Assembly (NCBI RefSeq): GCF_900100395.1 | Contig: NZ_FNFB01000033.1 | Coordinates: 1-64,000 of the forward strand | Length of the DNA stretch: 64,000 nucleotides | Direction: 5' to 3' | Source of the DNA: Nonomuraea maritima | GTDB lineage: Bacteria > Actinomycetota > Actinomycetes > Streptosporangiales > Streptosporangiaceae | Shown here: in pieces, positions 48,325 through 57,028 of the stretch | How the letters are laid out: the number at the start of each line of letters is the position of its first letter | How positions within the stretch are numbered: the stretch's first letter is position 1 | Position numbers and translations under genes: made by a program | Notes under the pieces: model-generated | Database searches by the model: none | What the model was told of the DNA's origin: nothing | What the model saw: only the letters and a program-made list of their open reading frames with translations

Positions 48325-49599
48325 ATGCGCGCCGACGAGATCACGGGAGGGCCACGGTTGAACGCCTCGCCGGGTACCCGGGCCAGCGACTCCTTGGTGG
48401 AACTGGCCGCCAGGGTCGTGCCGCTCGCGGCCTTCCTGGCCTTCGTCGGCGCCTGGGGGCGCACCCTGCCCGTCCTGGGCGAGATCGTCGTCGTCGGACT
48501 GCTCGCCGTGACCGTGGTGGCCGCGGTGCACCACGCCGAGATCGTCGCGCACCGCGTCGGCGAGCCGTTCGGCTCGCTCATCCTCGCCGTCGCCGTGACC
48601 GTCATCGAGGTCGGGCTCATCATCACGCTCATGGTCTCCGGCGGCCCCGGCGCGGCGACGCTCGCGCGGGACACCGTCTTCGCGGCCGTGATGATCACCT
48701 GTAACGGCATCGTGGGGGTGTCGGTGCTGATCAGCGCGTTGCGGCACGGCACCGCGTCCTTCAACACCAAGGGCACCACCGCCGCGCTGGCGACCGTGCT
48801 GACGCTGTCGGGGCTGAGCCTGGTGCTGCCGTCGTTCACCACGAGCGTCCCCGGGCCCGAGTTCTCCGGCGCCCAGCTGGCCTTCGCGGCGGCCGCCTCG
48901 CTGGCGCTCTACCTGCTGTTCCTGTTCGTGCAGAACATCCGCCACCGCGACTACTTCGTGCCCACCTCGCCTCCCGTCGTGCGTCCGCTCAGCAGCGTCG
49001 TCGAGCAGGCCGTACGGGCCCGCCGCACTGGAGCGGCCGTCACCGAGCACCACTCCGCGCGCGGCTCCGGCGCCGCGCTCGCCGCCACGCGGGTGGGGGA
49101 GACGCGGATGACCGGCGTCGAGGTGCACGCTGCCGTCCCGCCGCTCGGCACGACCATGATCAGTCTCGGGCTGCTGATCACGGCGCTGGTCTCGGTCGTC
49201 GGCCTGGCGAAGGTGGAGTCGCGGACCATCGAGGCGGCCGTCGAGGCGGCGGGGCTGCCGCACGCGGTGGTGGGCGTGGTCATCGCCCTGCTGGTGCTGC
49301 TGCCGGAGACGCTGGCGGCGGCCCGAAACGCCTACCGCAAACGCACTCAGATCAGTCTCAACCTCGCGCTCGGGTCGGCCATGGCCAGCATCGGCCTGAC
49401 CATCCCCACCATCGCCGTGGCGTCGATCTGGCTGGAGAGCCCGCTCCACCTGGGGCTCGGTGCGACGCACCTGGTGTTGCTCTGCCTCACCGCGATCGTC
49501 GGGACCCTCACCGTGATCCCCGGCCGGGCCACGCTGCTCCAGGCGGGGGTGCATCTCACGCTGTGCGCCAGTTACCTGTTCCTCGCCGCCGTCCCCTGA
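48325..49599 (+). CDS. ChaA-type cation/proton antiporter
   Basis: A 424-residue CaCA-superfamily exchanger like ChaA, moving Ca, Na or K against protons. The two internal repeats are seen: GEPFGSLILAVAVTVIEVGLI with DTVFAAVMITCNGIVGVSVLI, and VVIALLVLLPETLAAARNAY with NLALGSAMASIGLTIPTIAV; the conserved acids are Glu in VIEVG and LLPETL. About eleven helices and one acidic/Arg loop between repeats (EHHSARGSGAALAATRVGE). ATG 48325 is given, but TTG 48358 with GGGAGG upstream is a better RBS match. Converges on the HxlR gene. Confidence 0.87.
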   Translation: MRADEITGGPRLNASPGTRASDSLVELAARVVPLAAFLAFVGAWGRTLPVLGEIVVVGLLAVTVVAAVHHAEIVAHRVGEPFGSLILAVAVTVIEVGLIITLMVSGGPGAATLARDTVFAAVMITCNGIVGVSVLISALRHGTASFNTKGTTAALATVLTLSGLSLVLPSFTTSVPGPEFSGAQLAFAAAASLALYLLFLFVQNIRHRDYFVPTSPPVVRPLSSVVEQAVRARRTGAAVTEHHSARGSGAALAATRVGETRMTGVEVHAAVPPLGTTMISLGLLITALVSVVGLAKVESRTIEAAVEAAGLPHAVVGVVIALLVLLPETLAAARNAYRKRTQISLNLALGSAMASIGLTIPTIAVASIWLESPLHLGLGATHLVLLCLTAIVGTLTVIPGRATLLQAGVHLTLCASYLFLAAVP

Positions 49600-49602
49600 G
49601 GG

Positions 49603-49980
49603 TCAACGGGCGTCGTACGCCGCCCTCGACTCGACGATGCCGGCGGCGTTGTTCTCCGCCCACCCGGCCAGGGCGCGTACGACGCTGAGCAGGCTCATCC
49701 CGCGCGGGGTCAGGGCGTAGTCGACGCGCGGGGGCTTGGCGTCGTGGACGGTGCGCGTCACGAGGCCGTCGCGTTCGAGCCCCTGCAGCGTCGCGCTGAG
49801 CATGCGCTTGGTGATGGGCTTGCTCATCCGGCTGAGCTCGTTGAAGCGCCGGGTGGTGTCGTCGAGCTGGCAGATGACGACCACCGACCACTTGTCGCCG
49901 ATCCGTTCGAGGACGTCGCGGATCAGGGACAGGCGGTCCTCCTCGCACAGCTCGATCGCCTCGGAGGTGGCTTGGGACAT
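49603..49980 (-). CDS. HxlR family transcriptional regulator
   Basis: A 125-residue HxlR-type winged-helix regulator. The family features are all there: CEEDRLSLIRDVLERIGDKWSVVVICQL in outline, RRFNELSRMSKPITKRMLSATLQGLERDGLV and DYALTPRGMSLLSVVRALAGWAE. The usual N-terminal Cys involved in thiol sensing is in ELCEED. It may respond to oxidants or electrophiles such as aldehydes or quinones. ATG 49980 is used. Targets unknown; the upstream region is shared with the rightward STAS gene. Confidence 0.9.
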   Translation of the reverse strand: MSQATSEAIELCEEDRLSLIRDVLERIGDKWSVVVICQLDDTTRRFNELSRMSKPITKRMLSATLQGLERDGLVTRTVHDAKPPRVDYALTPRGMSLLSVVRALAGWAENNAAGIVESRAAYDAR

Positions 49981-50135
49981 GCGAGCAGTATACGTACGGA
50001 ACCTGGTTCCTCCCCAGGCATGCGCTCGTGGACCCCCAGGAACGGCGCGCGTACGATGGTCCGTAAGCGGTGACTCGCCCACATGCGGCCTGCGTGCCAT
50101 GGCGACTTCTTTCGCACCGTGGATGGGACCATCCC

Positions 50136-50507
50136 ATGACCGCCCTGGCCATTCGGTTTGTGCACCACCCCGCTTCCTGTGACCTCCTGCTGAGCGGCGA
50201 CCTGGACGCCATCTCCGCCCCGCGCCTGCAACCAGCGGTCGAGTCGGTCGTCGACCGGGGCCACCGTAGCCTCACCATCGACGCCGCCGACCTCGCCTTC
50301 TGCGACTCCGCCGGGCTGCGCGCCCTGCTGACGGCGCGCCGCACCCTCACCGACGCCGGCGGCACGATGGACCTGGTGCACGTGGGCGCCAGAGTCGGCC
50401 GCATCCTCGACATCACCGGCCTCGGCCGCGCCTTCCGCCCGAGCCTGCCGTCAGCCCGTGGCCGGTCGCGGGACGACGCCCCACATGAACGCGGCGTCCT
50501 TCAGTAA
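50136..50507 (+). CDS. STAS domain protein (anti-anti-sigma factor)
   Basis: A 124-residue (123 plus stop-level) STAS protein. Core: CDLLLSGDLDAISAPRLQPAVESVV, RSLTIDAADLAFCDSAGLRALLTARRTL in outline and GRILDITGLGRAFRP. The Ser in FCDSAGLRAL is the phosphorylation site of classic antagonists, so it is probably switchable by a kinase, unlike the DUF5994-STAS protein elsewhere in this window. No kinase adjoins it. The last 55 bases overlap the convergent gene's end. Confidence 0.88.
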   Translation: MTALAIRFVHHPASCDLLLSGDLDAISAPRLQPAVESVVDRGHRSLTIDAADLAFCDSAGLRALLTARRTLTDAGGTMDLVHVGARVGRILDITGLGRAFRPSLPSARGRSRDDAPHERGVLQ

Positions 50508-51032
50508 CTGCTCGGACGGCATGATCCCGGTCAGGTGCTCGACGAGCAGGAAGGCCGGCCCTGTGTACAACTCGGGGAACGTTGGGTAGAGCCGGTCGAT
50601 GGCCGCCATCGCGTCCCTGAGTTCGTCCGGGGTTTCCGTCGGATGTTCTTCGTCGTAGCCCCAGCCATACCGGATCTCGCCGTTCTCGCACCAGAAGAAG
50701 TAGTCGAGGCCCTTGATGGCGAGGGCGGCCTGGGAGACCAGGCGGGTGCCCCGGGAGAGCTCGGTGATGACGCTCTCGCACGTGCCGAGCCAGTCGGGGT
50801 CGAGGACGAACGTCCAGTCGCCGAGGGCGGCGACGCCGAGAGGCTCACCGTGGTGGGGGAAGTCGTCGGGGTCGTCGGGGAAGGGGCCCGGCGTGAAGTC
50901 TTCCCATCGACCGCCGAGGCGAGTGACCACCTGCTCGGGCGTGGCGCGGATGTAGATGAAGGAGTAGCACTCCTCGCCGTACTCGCCGTGGAGCCAGGAG
51001 ACGTCGGGGGGTCGCATCGTCATGCTGGTCAT
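50451..51032 (-). CDS. DUF6461-like hypothetical protein
   Basis: A 193-residue soluble protein rich in Trp, Glu and Asp. Sequence blocks ECYSFIYIRATPEQVVTRLG, GVAALGDWTFVLDPDWLGTCESVITELSRGTRLVSQA and FFWCENGEIRYGWGYDEEHPTETPDELRDAM are typical of the DUF6461 family common in actinobacteria. Such proteins are sometimes immunity-like or linked to polymorphic toxins, but no toxin is adjacent. Start ATG 51032 with ATG 51023 as alternative. Function unknown. Confidence 0.65.
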   Translation of the reverse strand: MTSMTMRPPDVSWLHGEYGEECYSFIYIRATPEQVVTRLGGRWEDFTPGPFPDDPDDFPHHGEPLGVAALGDWTFVLDPDWLGTCESVITELSRGTRLVSQAALAIKGLDYFFWCENGEIRYGWGYDEEHPTETPDELRDAMAAIDRLYPTFPELYTGPAFLLVEHLTGIMPSEQLLKDAAFMWGVVPRPATG

Positions 51033-51168
51033 ACTGCCGACCGCCACCGACAGAACGTGGGCGTCGCGTGTTTGGGGTGTTATGCCGTTTTTGTGAGTGC
51101 TGATACCTTGTCGGTAGGTGAGCCGGGAAGTCTGGTCGGCATGTGATCCCTCTACAGAGCGGAGTTTC

Positions 51169-52479
51169 ATGCCCGGCGTCACGTTTCACCGCCGTCCTCG
51201 CCTGCTCCCCAACCGTACGTGGTCAGAAGTCCGGCGGATCACCGCCATCCTGCGCAAGGAGACCATCGGCGGGGCGTTGCTGCTGGCCGCCGCGCTCGTG
51301 GCGCTGGTGTGGGCCAACTCGCCGTGGGCGCAGCTCTACTTCGATCTGCGGGCGATCCGCATCGGGCCCGCGGCGCTGCACCTCGACCTCGACCTGGCCA
51401 CGTGGGCGGCCGACGGCCTGCTGGCCATCTTCTTCTTCGTCGCCGGGCTGGAGCTGAAGCGCGAGTTCGTCGCCGGTGACCTGCGCGACGTGCGGCAGGC
51501 GGCCGTGCCGGTCGCCGCCGCGTTCGGCGGGGTCGTCGTGCCCGCGCTGCTGTACCTCGCGATCGCGAGCGGTTCCGGCGCGGCGAGCGGATGGGCGATC
51601 CCCACCGCCACCGACATCGCCTTCGCCCTGGCGGTGCTGGCCGTGATCGGCAGGTTCCTGCCCACGGCGCTGCGGACGTTCCTGCTGACGCTCGCCGTGG
51701 TGGACGACCTCATCGCCATCGTGATCATCGCGGTGTTCTACACCGCCCAGCTGTCGGTGCTGCCGCTGCTCGGCGCCCTCGTCCCGCTGGTGGTCTTCGC
51801 GGCACTCGTACGGCGCCGCGTGCGCTCGTGGTGGCTGCTGCTGCCGCTCGCGTTCGTGACCTGGGCACTGGTGCACGCCTCGGGCGTGCACGCCACCGTG
51901 GCGGGAGTGGCACTGGCCCTGACCGTGCCGGTGCCGCGCAGCGAGCAGGCCGGCGGACCCGAGGCGGGCCCCGGGCTGGCCGAGCACTTCGAGCACCGGT
52001 TCCGGCCGCTGTCCGCCGGTGTCGCCGTCCCGGTCTTCGCGTTCTTCGCCGCGGGCGTGGGCCTCGGCGGGTTCGGCGGGCTGGCCACGGCCCTGACCGA
52101 CCCGGCCGCGGTCGGCATCGTGTTCGGCCTGCTGGCGGGCAAGCCGATCGGCATCCTGGCCGCGACCTGGCTGGTGGCCCGCTTCACCCGCGCCGACCTG
52201 GACGAGGGCCTCGCCTGGATCGACATGGTCGGGCTGGCGATCCTGGCCGGCATCGGGTTCACCGTCTCGCTGCTGATCGGGGAGCTGGCCTTCGGGGCGG
52301 GCAGCGCCCTCGACACCCACGTCAAGGTCGCCGTCCTGGTCGGTTCCCTGGCCTCCGCCCTGGTGGCCACGGTGATCCTGCGACTGCGCGCCCGCGTCTA
52401 CCGCCGCATCCACGAGTCCGAGACAGCCGACCTCGACCGCGACGGCGTTCCCGACAGCTACCAGACCCCCGACCGCTGA
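51169..52479 (+). CDS. nhaA: Na+/H+ antiporter
   Basis: A 436-residue NhaA antiporter, exporting sodium against protons. Conserved features are ADGLLAIFFFVAGLELKREFV in TM2-3, AIPTATDIAFALAVLAVIG with the TM4 unwound region, and the ion-binding pair Asp-Asp in LLTLAVVDDLIAIVIIAVFYT. The end has LAGIGFTVSLLIGELAF. Twelve helices as usual. A basic N-terminal tail (FHRRPRLLPNRTWSEVRRIT) and an acidic C-terminal tail (DLDRDGVPDSYQTPDR). RBS GCGGAG before the ATG. It stops two bases before the convergent glycosyltransferase gene. Confidence 0.95.
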   Translation: MPGVTFHRRPRLLPNRTWSEVRRITAILRKETIGGALLLAAALVALVWANSPWAQLYFDLRAIRIGPAALHLDLDLATWAADGLLAIFFFVAGLELKREFVAGDLRDVRQAAVPVAAAFGGVVVPALLYLAIASGSGAASGWAIPTATDIAFALAVLAVIGRFLPTALRTFLLTLAVVDDLIAIVIIAVFYTAQLSVLPLLGALVPLVVFAALVRRRVRSWWLLLPLAFVTWALVHASGVHATVAGVALALTVPVPRSEQAGGPEAGPGLAEHFEHRFRPLSAGVAVPVFAFFAAGVGLGGFGGLATALTDPAAVGIVFGLLAGKPIGILAATWLVARFTRADLDEGLAWIDMVGLAILAGIGFTVSLLIGELAFGAGSALDTHVKVAVLVGSLASALVATVILRLRARVYRRIHESETADLDRDGVPDSYQTPDR

Positions 52480-52480
52480 G

Positions 52481-53143
52481 CTACGACGGCTTGACCTCGG
52501 CCATGACCCGGCGCATGTCCGAGATCGCGCGCAGCGTCCCTCGTACGGTGCCGGTCACCTTGGAGCGTCCGGCCCGCGGCAGGTAGTCGACCTCGACCTC
52601 GGCGATCCGCCAGCCAGCGGCGGCGGCGCGCAGCACCATCTCCAGCGGGTAGCCGAAGCGGCGGTCGGTCAGCTCCAGGTCGAGGAGCGCGACCCGCCTC
52701 GCCGCCCGCATCGGGCCGAGGTCGTGCAGGGACGCACCCGTACGGCGACGAAGATCGGCGGCGAGGACGGCGTTGGCCAGCCGCGCGTGCGGCGGCCACG
52801 CGCCCGAGGCCGACGGCACCCGCCGCCCGAGGACCAGGTCGCTGCGCCCGTCGAGCACCGCGGAGGCCACCTCGGGCAGCCGGCGGGGATCGAGCGAGGC
52901 GTCGGCGTCCATGAAACAGACGAGATCGGACGTGGCGGCGAGCAGCCCGGAATGACACGCGGCGCCGAAGCCGCGTACGGGTTCGCTGATGACCCTCGCG
53001 CCAAGGGAGCGGGCGACCTCCGCCGAGCGGTCGGTGGAGCCGTTGTCCACCACGATCGGACGGTAGCCGCGGGGCATCCGTCCGAGCACCCAGCCGAGGG
53101 CGGCCTCCTCGTTCAGACAGGGCAGAATCACGTCGACCGTCAT
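52481..53143 (-). CDS. GT2 family glycosyltransferase
   Basis: A 220-residue glycosyltransferase of family 2 with GT-A fold. Motifs: VDVILPCLNEEAALGWVL, IVVDNGSTDRSAEVAR, CHSGLLAATSDLVCFMDADASLD with the DAD metal motif, and GYPLEMVLRAAAAGWRIAEVEVDYLPRAGRSKVTGT in outline. It looks like dolichyl-phosphate-mannose/UDP-glucosyl-lipid synthases that prime sugars on polyprenyl phosphate. ATGA overlap with the epimerase gene upstream on the same strand. Likely supplies a lipid-linked sugar to the membrane transferase encoded divergently. Confidence 0.9.
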   Translation of the reverse strand: MTVDVILPCLNEEAALGWVLGRMPRGYRPIVVDNGSTDRSAEVARSLGARVISEPVRGFGAACHSGLLAATSDLVCFMDADASLDPRRLPEVASAVLDGRSDLVLGRRVPSASGAWPPHARLANAVLAADLRRRTGASLHDLGPMRAARRVALLDLELTDRRFGYPLEMVLRAAAAGWRIAEVEVDYLPRAGRSKVTGTVRGTLRAISDMRRVMAEVKPS

Positions 53144-54120
53144 GACCAGGCGAACTCCTTCATGCCTTGCTCGAAACCGATCCCGGCCAGGAAACCGAGC
53201 TCGGTCAGCGCCCGCTGCGGGGAGGCGACGATGTGGCGGACGTCGCCCAGCCGGTACGCCCCGGTGACCTGCGGTTCCGGCCCGCCCCGCTCGGCGGCCA
53301 GCGCGGCGGCCAGCTCGCCCACGGTGTGCGGGGTGCCCGAGGCGATGTTCCAGGCACGCAGCTCACCTGGACGGGCGGCGGCCGACATCGCCGCGAGGTT
53401 GGCCCGCGCGACATCGCGCACGTGCACGAAGTCGCGCGTCTGGTGGCCGTCCTCGAACACCTTCGGCGCCCGGCCGGCCTCCAGCTCCGAACGGAAGATC
53501 GCCGCCACTCCTGCGTAGGGCGTGTCGCGGGGCATCCGCGGTCCGTAGACGTTGTGGTAGCGCAGTGCGGCGGCGCTGCCGCCGGTCTCCCTGGCCCAGT
53601 TGGCGGCCAGATGCTCCTGCGCGAGTTTGCTGGTGGCGTAGGCGTTGCGCGGGTCGGGCCGCGCGTCCTCGCCGATCACCGCGCGGGTCAGCGGCTCACC
53701 GCAGCGCGGGCAGGGCGGCTCGAACCGGCCCTCCTCCAGGTCCGTCACGGCGCGCGGGCCCGGCCTGACCTCGCCGTGCAGGGCGCACGTGTAGCGGCCC
53801 TCGCCGTAGATCACCATCGAGGACGCCAGCACCAGCCGCTCGATCCCGTGCCTCGCCATGGCGGCCAGCAGGACCGCCGTGCCGTACACGTTGACCGACG
53901 CGTAGTCGGGCAGGTCGGAGACGTCCACGCCGAGGCCCACCTTCGCGGCCTGGTGCACGACGACGTCGACCCCCGGCAGCAGGGCGTCCAGAACGCCGGC
54001 GTCGCGGACGTCCGCGCCGGTCCGTACGTCCAGGCCGACGACGTCGTGCCCCGCGGCTTCCACCGCCTCCACCACGTGCCCGCCGATGAACCCGGCCGAG
54101 CCGGTGACCATGACTCTCAT
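53140..54120 (-). CDS. NAD-dependent sugar epimerase/dehydratase with Cys insertion
   Basis: An extended SDR of 326 residues. NAD motif VTGSAGFIGGHVVEAVE, acidic end VGLDVRT, VVVHQAAKVGLGV, LASSMVIYGEG, catalytic NAYATSKLAQEHL (Tyr-x-x-x-Lys), LRYHNVYGPRMPRDTPYAGVAAIF and QTRDFVHVRDVARANL. Between strand and active-site Tyr is an extra segment with YTCALHG and FEPPCPRCGEPL, so three or four Cys that could hold a zinc ion; this is unusual for UDP-glucose 4-epimerase-like proteins. First gene of the leftward pair with GT2. Substrate is a nucleotide sugar, not further defined. Confidence 0.88.
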   Translation of the reverse strand: MRVMVTGSAGFIGGHVVEAVEAAGHDVVGLDVRTGADVRDAGVLDALLPGVDVVVHQAAKVGLGVDVSDLPDYASVNVYGTAVLLAAMARHGIERLVLASSMVIYGEGRYTCALHGEVRPGPRAVTDLEEGRFEPPCPRCGEPLTRAVIGEDARPDPRNAYATSKLAQEHLAANWARETGGSAAALRYHNVYGPRMPRDTPYAGVAAIFRSELEAGRAPKVFEDGHQTRDFVHVRDVARANLAAMSAAARPGELRAWNIASGTPHTVGELAAALAAERGGPEPQVTGAYRLGDVRHIVASPQRALTELGFLAGIGFEQGMKEFAWS

Positions 54121-54250
54121 GACGGCGACGCTAGCCCGCCGTCCCGTGGGTTCCGAGGGTACGTTCGCGGTCCGTAAGGGTTCTTACGGGAGACGAACGG
54201 AACCCGCCGCAACGGTTACGAACCGGGCCAGGGATGTGAGGCTGACGGCC

Positions 54251-55552
54251 GTGAGCCGACACACGCTCCTGGCCGGGGCAACCCTGATCGCCCTCGCCGC
54301 CGTCGTGATCCAGATGGTGGCGGGGCCACCCGTCCTGGGCTGGTACCTGCTGGCCTGGGCCCTGTTCGCGGCGGCGCTGTGGCTGGTCAGGCGGGTGCCG
54401 GAACGGCGGCTGACCGCCCTCGTCGTCACCGGCGGCATCGCGCTGGCGACGATCGGGCTGGCGACCCCGCCGAGCAGCAGCACCGACTCGTTCCGGTACG
54501 CCTGGGACGGCCGGGTGCAGGCCGCCGGCATCTCGCCGTACGACCATCCGCCCGCCGACCCCGCGCTGCGCGGGCTGCGTGACGACTGGCTCTTCCCCGC
54601 CGACTGCGGGGCCAAGGACCTGTGGCCGCTGCCTGACGGCGGCTGCACCCGGATCAACCGCCCGACCGTTCCCACGATCTATCCGCCGGTCGCGCAGGGG
54701 TACTTCCTGCTGGTCCACTGGCTGTCGCCGGATGGCTCACGGCACAAGCCCCTGCAGCTCGGCGGCTGGGCGCTGGCCGTGCTCACGTCGCTCGCGCTGT
54801 GCCGGCTCGTGGGCGCGCGGCGGGCGGCGTACTGGGCGTGGTGTCCTGCCGTGCCGGTCGAGGCGGTGAACAACGCGCACGTCGACGTGCTCGGCGTGCT
54901 GCTGGTGGTGCTGGCCTTCGGCGCGGTCCGCGCCCGCGGCCCGCTGCTCGGTGCGGCCGTGGCCGCCAAGCTGCTGCCCGCCGCGACGTTGCCCGGGGCC
55001 CTGTCCGGCGTGCTGGCGAACGGGGTGGACTGGCGGCGCGCCGCCAGGATCGCGGTGCCCGCCGCGCTCGTGGTGGCGCTGTCGTACCTGCCGTACGTGC
55101 TGCTGTCGGGGACCGCCGTCGCGGGCTACCTACCCGGCTACCTCGAGGAGGAGCGCTACGACGGCAGCGGCAACCGCTACGCCGTCCTGCGGTTGCTCAT
55201 GCCGGACTCGTGGGCGCCGTACGCGGCGATCCTGCTGCTGGGCCTCGTCGTCCTGGCCGTTCTGCGCCGCGGCGACGCCGAGCGGCCCTGGCAGGGCGCG
55301 CTGCTGGTCAGCGGCTCGCTGCTGCTGTTGTTCACGCCCGGGTACTCGTGGTACGCGCTGCTGGTCGTCGCACTGGCCGCCATGGACGGTCGGTGGGAAT
55401 GGCTCGGCGTGCCCCTCGCGGGGGCCGTCGCCTACGCCACCGGGCCGGCGAACGTGCACGGCCTCGCGTCCCCGTTCTACGCCGCCGCCGCGCTCGCCGT
55501 GCTGATCGGCTGGGCCGTACGGCGGCATCGTCTCGCGGAGATACATTCATGA
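54251..55552 (+). CDS. membrane glycosyltransferase (mannosyltransferase-like, GT-C)
   Basis: A 433-residue GT-C-type membrane protein with ten or more helices. The external loop after the first helices has SSSTDSFRYAWDGRVQAAGISPYDHPPAD with the Asp typical of polyprenyl-phosphate-sugar dependent transferases (here D-S-F and W-D-G), and TIYPPVAQGYFLLVHWLSP. Later PVEAVNNAHVDVLGVLLVVLAF and GAAVAAKLLPAATLPGAL resemble actinobacterial alpha-mannosyltransferases (GT87-like). It probably takes the lipid-linked sugar made by the divergent GT2. GTG 54251 is selected; GTG 54236 is possible. Overlaps the next gene as ATGA. Confidence 0.8.
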   Translation: MSRHTLLAGATLIALAAVVIQMVAGPPVLGWYLLAWALFAAALWLVRRVPERRLTALVVTGGIALATIGLATPPSSSTDSFRYAWDGRVQAAGISPYDHPPADPALRGLRDDWLFPADCGAKDLWPLPDGGCTRINRPTVPTIYPPVAQGYFLLVHWLSPDGSRHKPLQLGGWALAVLTSLALCRLVGARRAAYWAWCPAVPVEAVNNAHVDVLGVLLVVLAFGAVRARGPLLGAAVAAKLLPAATLPGALSGVLANGVDWRRAARIAVPAALVVALSYLPYVLLSGTAVAGYLPGYLEEERYDGSGNRYAVLRLLMPDSWAPYAAILLLGLVVLAVLRRGDAERPWQGALLVSGSLLLLFTPGYSWYALLVVALAAMDGRWEWLGVPLAGAVAYATGPANVHGLASPFYAAAALAVLIGWAVRRHRLAEIHS

Positions 55553-56658
55553 TTTTTCCCGATATATCGACTTTGTCGGCCCGATTCACCAGCCGCCTGC
55601 GCTCCGAGCAAGTGGCCGCGAAGCTGGGCGCCTGGCTCGGCGTGAGCTTCACCGTCGCCTTCGCCACCGGACTGTTCAGCCACTTCGTGCAGCATCCGCC
55701 GACCTGGCTGCTGTGGCCGTCGCGGCCGGTCAACCTGTACCGGGTCACCCAGGGGCTGCACGTCATCGGCGGCATCGCCACGGTCCCGCTGTTGCTGGCC
55801 AAGCTGTGGGCGGTCTACCCGAAGCTGTGGCAGTGGCCCCCGTTCCGCTCGGTGGGTCACGCCGTCGAGCGGCTGTGCGTGCTGCTCCTGGTGGCGGGCG
55901 CGCTGTTCCAGCTCGTGACCGGGGTGCTGAACATCGCGTACGTGTACCCGTGGCCGTTCGGCTTCCTTCAGACGCACTACTGGACCGCCTACGTCGTCTT
56001 CGGCGCGCTCGTCATCCACGTGACGAACGAGTGGGCCAAGGTCAGGCGCAGCCTGTGGACCCGCGTGGAGATCCCGGAGCGCCGCCGCTTCCTGTTCACC
56101 GTGGCCGCCGCGTGCGGGGTGACCGCCCTGGTCACGGCCGGTGAGACGGTGACGCCGCTGCGGTCGCTGGCCGTCCTCGCCCCGCGCGACCCTCGTGTCG
56201 GACCTCAGGGCGTGCCGGTCAACCGGTCGGCGGCCGCGGCCGGCGTGGTCGCCGACCCCGACTACCGGTTGCAGGTCACCGGAGCCGTCCGTACGCCGCT
56301 GTCCCTCACCTACACCGATCTCGTACGGATGCCGCAGCACACCGTCCACCTGCCGATCGCGTGCGTGGAGGGCTGGAGCGTGGAGTGCGAGTGGACCGGG
56401 GTCCGGCTGCGCGACCTGCTCCGGTCGGCCGGCGTCGCCCCGGACGCGTTCGTCACCGTGGAGTCGCTGGAACAGCGGGGCGGGTACCGGAGCAGCGAGG
56501 TCCGGCCACCCCACTGGAACGACCCACTGACCCTGCTGGCCCTGCAGCTCAACGGGCAGCCGCTGCGCCTCGACCACGGCTTCCCCGTACGCCTGATCGC
56601 GCCGAACCGGCCGGGCGCCCTGCAGACCAAGTGGATCAAGGAGGTGCGGGTGGCATGA
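55549..56658 (+). CDS. membrane-bound molybdopterin oxidoreductase, sulfite oxidase-like
   Basis: A 369-residue fusion. Residues 1-200 carry four to five helices with His residues placed as in b-type cytochromes (FSHFVQHPPTWLLWPSRPVNLYRVTQGLHVIGGIATV, HAVERLCVLLLVAGALFQLVTG, HYWTAYVVFGALVIHVTNEWAK in outline). Residues 220-369 are the sulfite-oxidase/YedY-like molybdopterin domain: TYTDLVRMPQHTVHLPIACVEGWSVECEW with the Mo-ligand Cys in IACVEGW, VRLRDLLRSAGV and LIAPNRPGALQTKWIKEVRV. So a haem b part may feed electrons from an external Mo centre. Coupled with both neighbours by ATGA overlaps. Confidence 0.87.
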   Translation: MIFPDISTLSARFTSRLRSEQVAAKLGAWLGVSFTVAFATGLFSHFVQHPPTWLLWPSRPVNLYRVTQGLHVIGGIATVPLLLAKLWAVYPKLWQWPPFRSVGHAVERLCVLLLVAGALFQLVTGVLNIAYVYPWPFGFLQTHYWTAYVVFGALVIHVTNEWAKVRRSLWTRVEIPERRRFLFTVAAACGVTALVTAGETVTPLRSLAVLAPRDPRVGPQGVPVNRSAAAAGVVADPDYRLQVTGAVRTPLSLTYTDLVRMPQHTVHLPIACVEGWSVECEWTGVRLRDLLRSAGVAPDAFVTVESLEQRGGYRSSEVRPPHWNDPLTLLALQLNGQPLRLDHGFPVRLIAPNRPGALQTKWIKEVRVA

Positions 56659-57023
56659 GGAAGGTCGTCCACGCGGCGGGCGCCGCGCTGATCGTGCTCG
56701 GACTGGGCGGCCTCGCCGCGGAGGGCGTCCTGCTCAAGTGGGCGCTGTGGTTCGGCGGGCTGCTCGTGGCGCACGACGCCCTGCTGGCCCCGGGGATCGT
56801 GGTGGCCGGCACCGTGATCGGCCGATGGCCGCAGTCGGTGCGGTCCGGCCTGATCGTGGCGGGGACGCTGCTGCTGGCCACCCTGCCGACCGTGTCGGCG
56901 CTGGGCCGGCGGGCCGACAACCCGTCCATCCTTCCCCTGCACTACGGCGTCAACGTCGTGATCGTCCTCGCCGCCGTCGCGCTGCTCGCGGTGGCGGATC
57001 ACCTGCTGACTCGTAAGGACTGA
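56655..57023 (+). CDS. small polytopic membrane protein
   Basis: A 122-residue hydrophobic protein of unknown family, with four helices: VHAAGAALIVLGLGGLAAEG, WALWFGGLLVAHDALLAPGIVVAGTVIG, LIVAGTLLLATLPTVSALG and VNVVIVLAAVALLAVADHLL. Its ATG overlaps the molybdoprotein stop (ATGA), so it is likely an accessory membrane subunit of that enzyme. No Cys or clear haem ligand beyond one His in VAHDALL. Confidence 0.8.
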   Translation: MRKVVHAAGAALIVLGLGGLAAEGVLLKWALWFGGLLVAHDALLAPGIVVAGTVIGRWPQSVRSGLIVAGTLLLATLPTVSALGRRADNPSILPLHYGVNVVIVLAAVALLAVADHLLTRKD

Positions 57024-57028
57024 GTACG

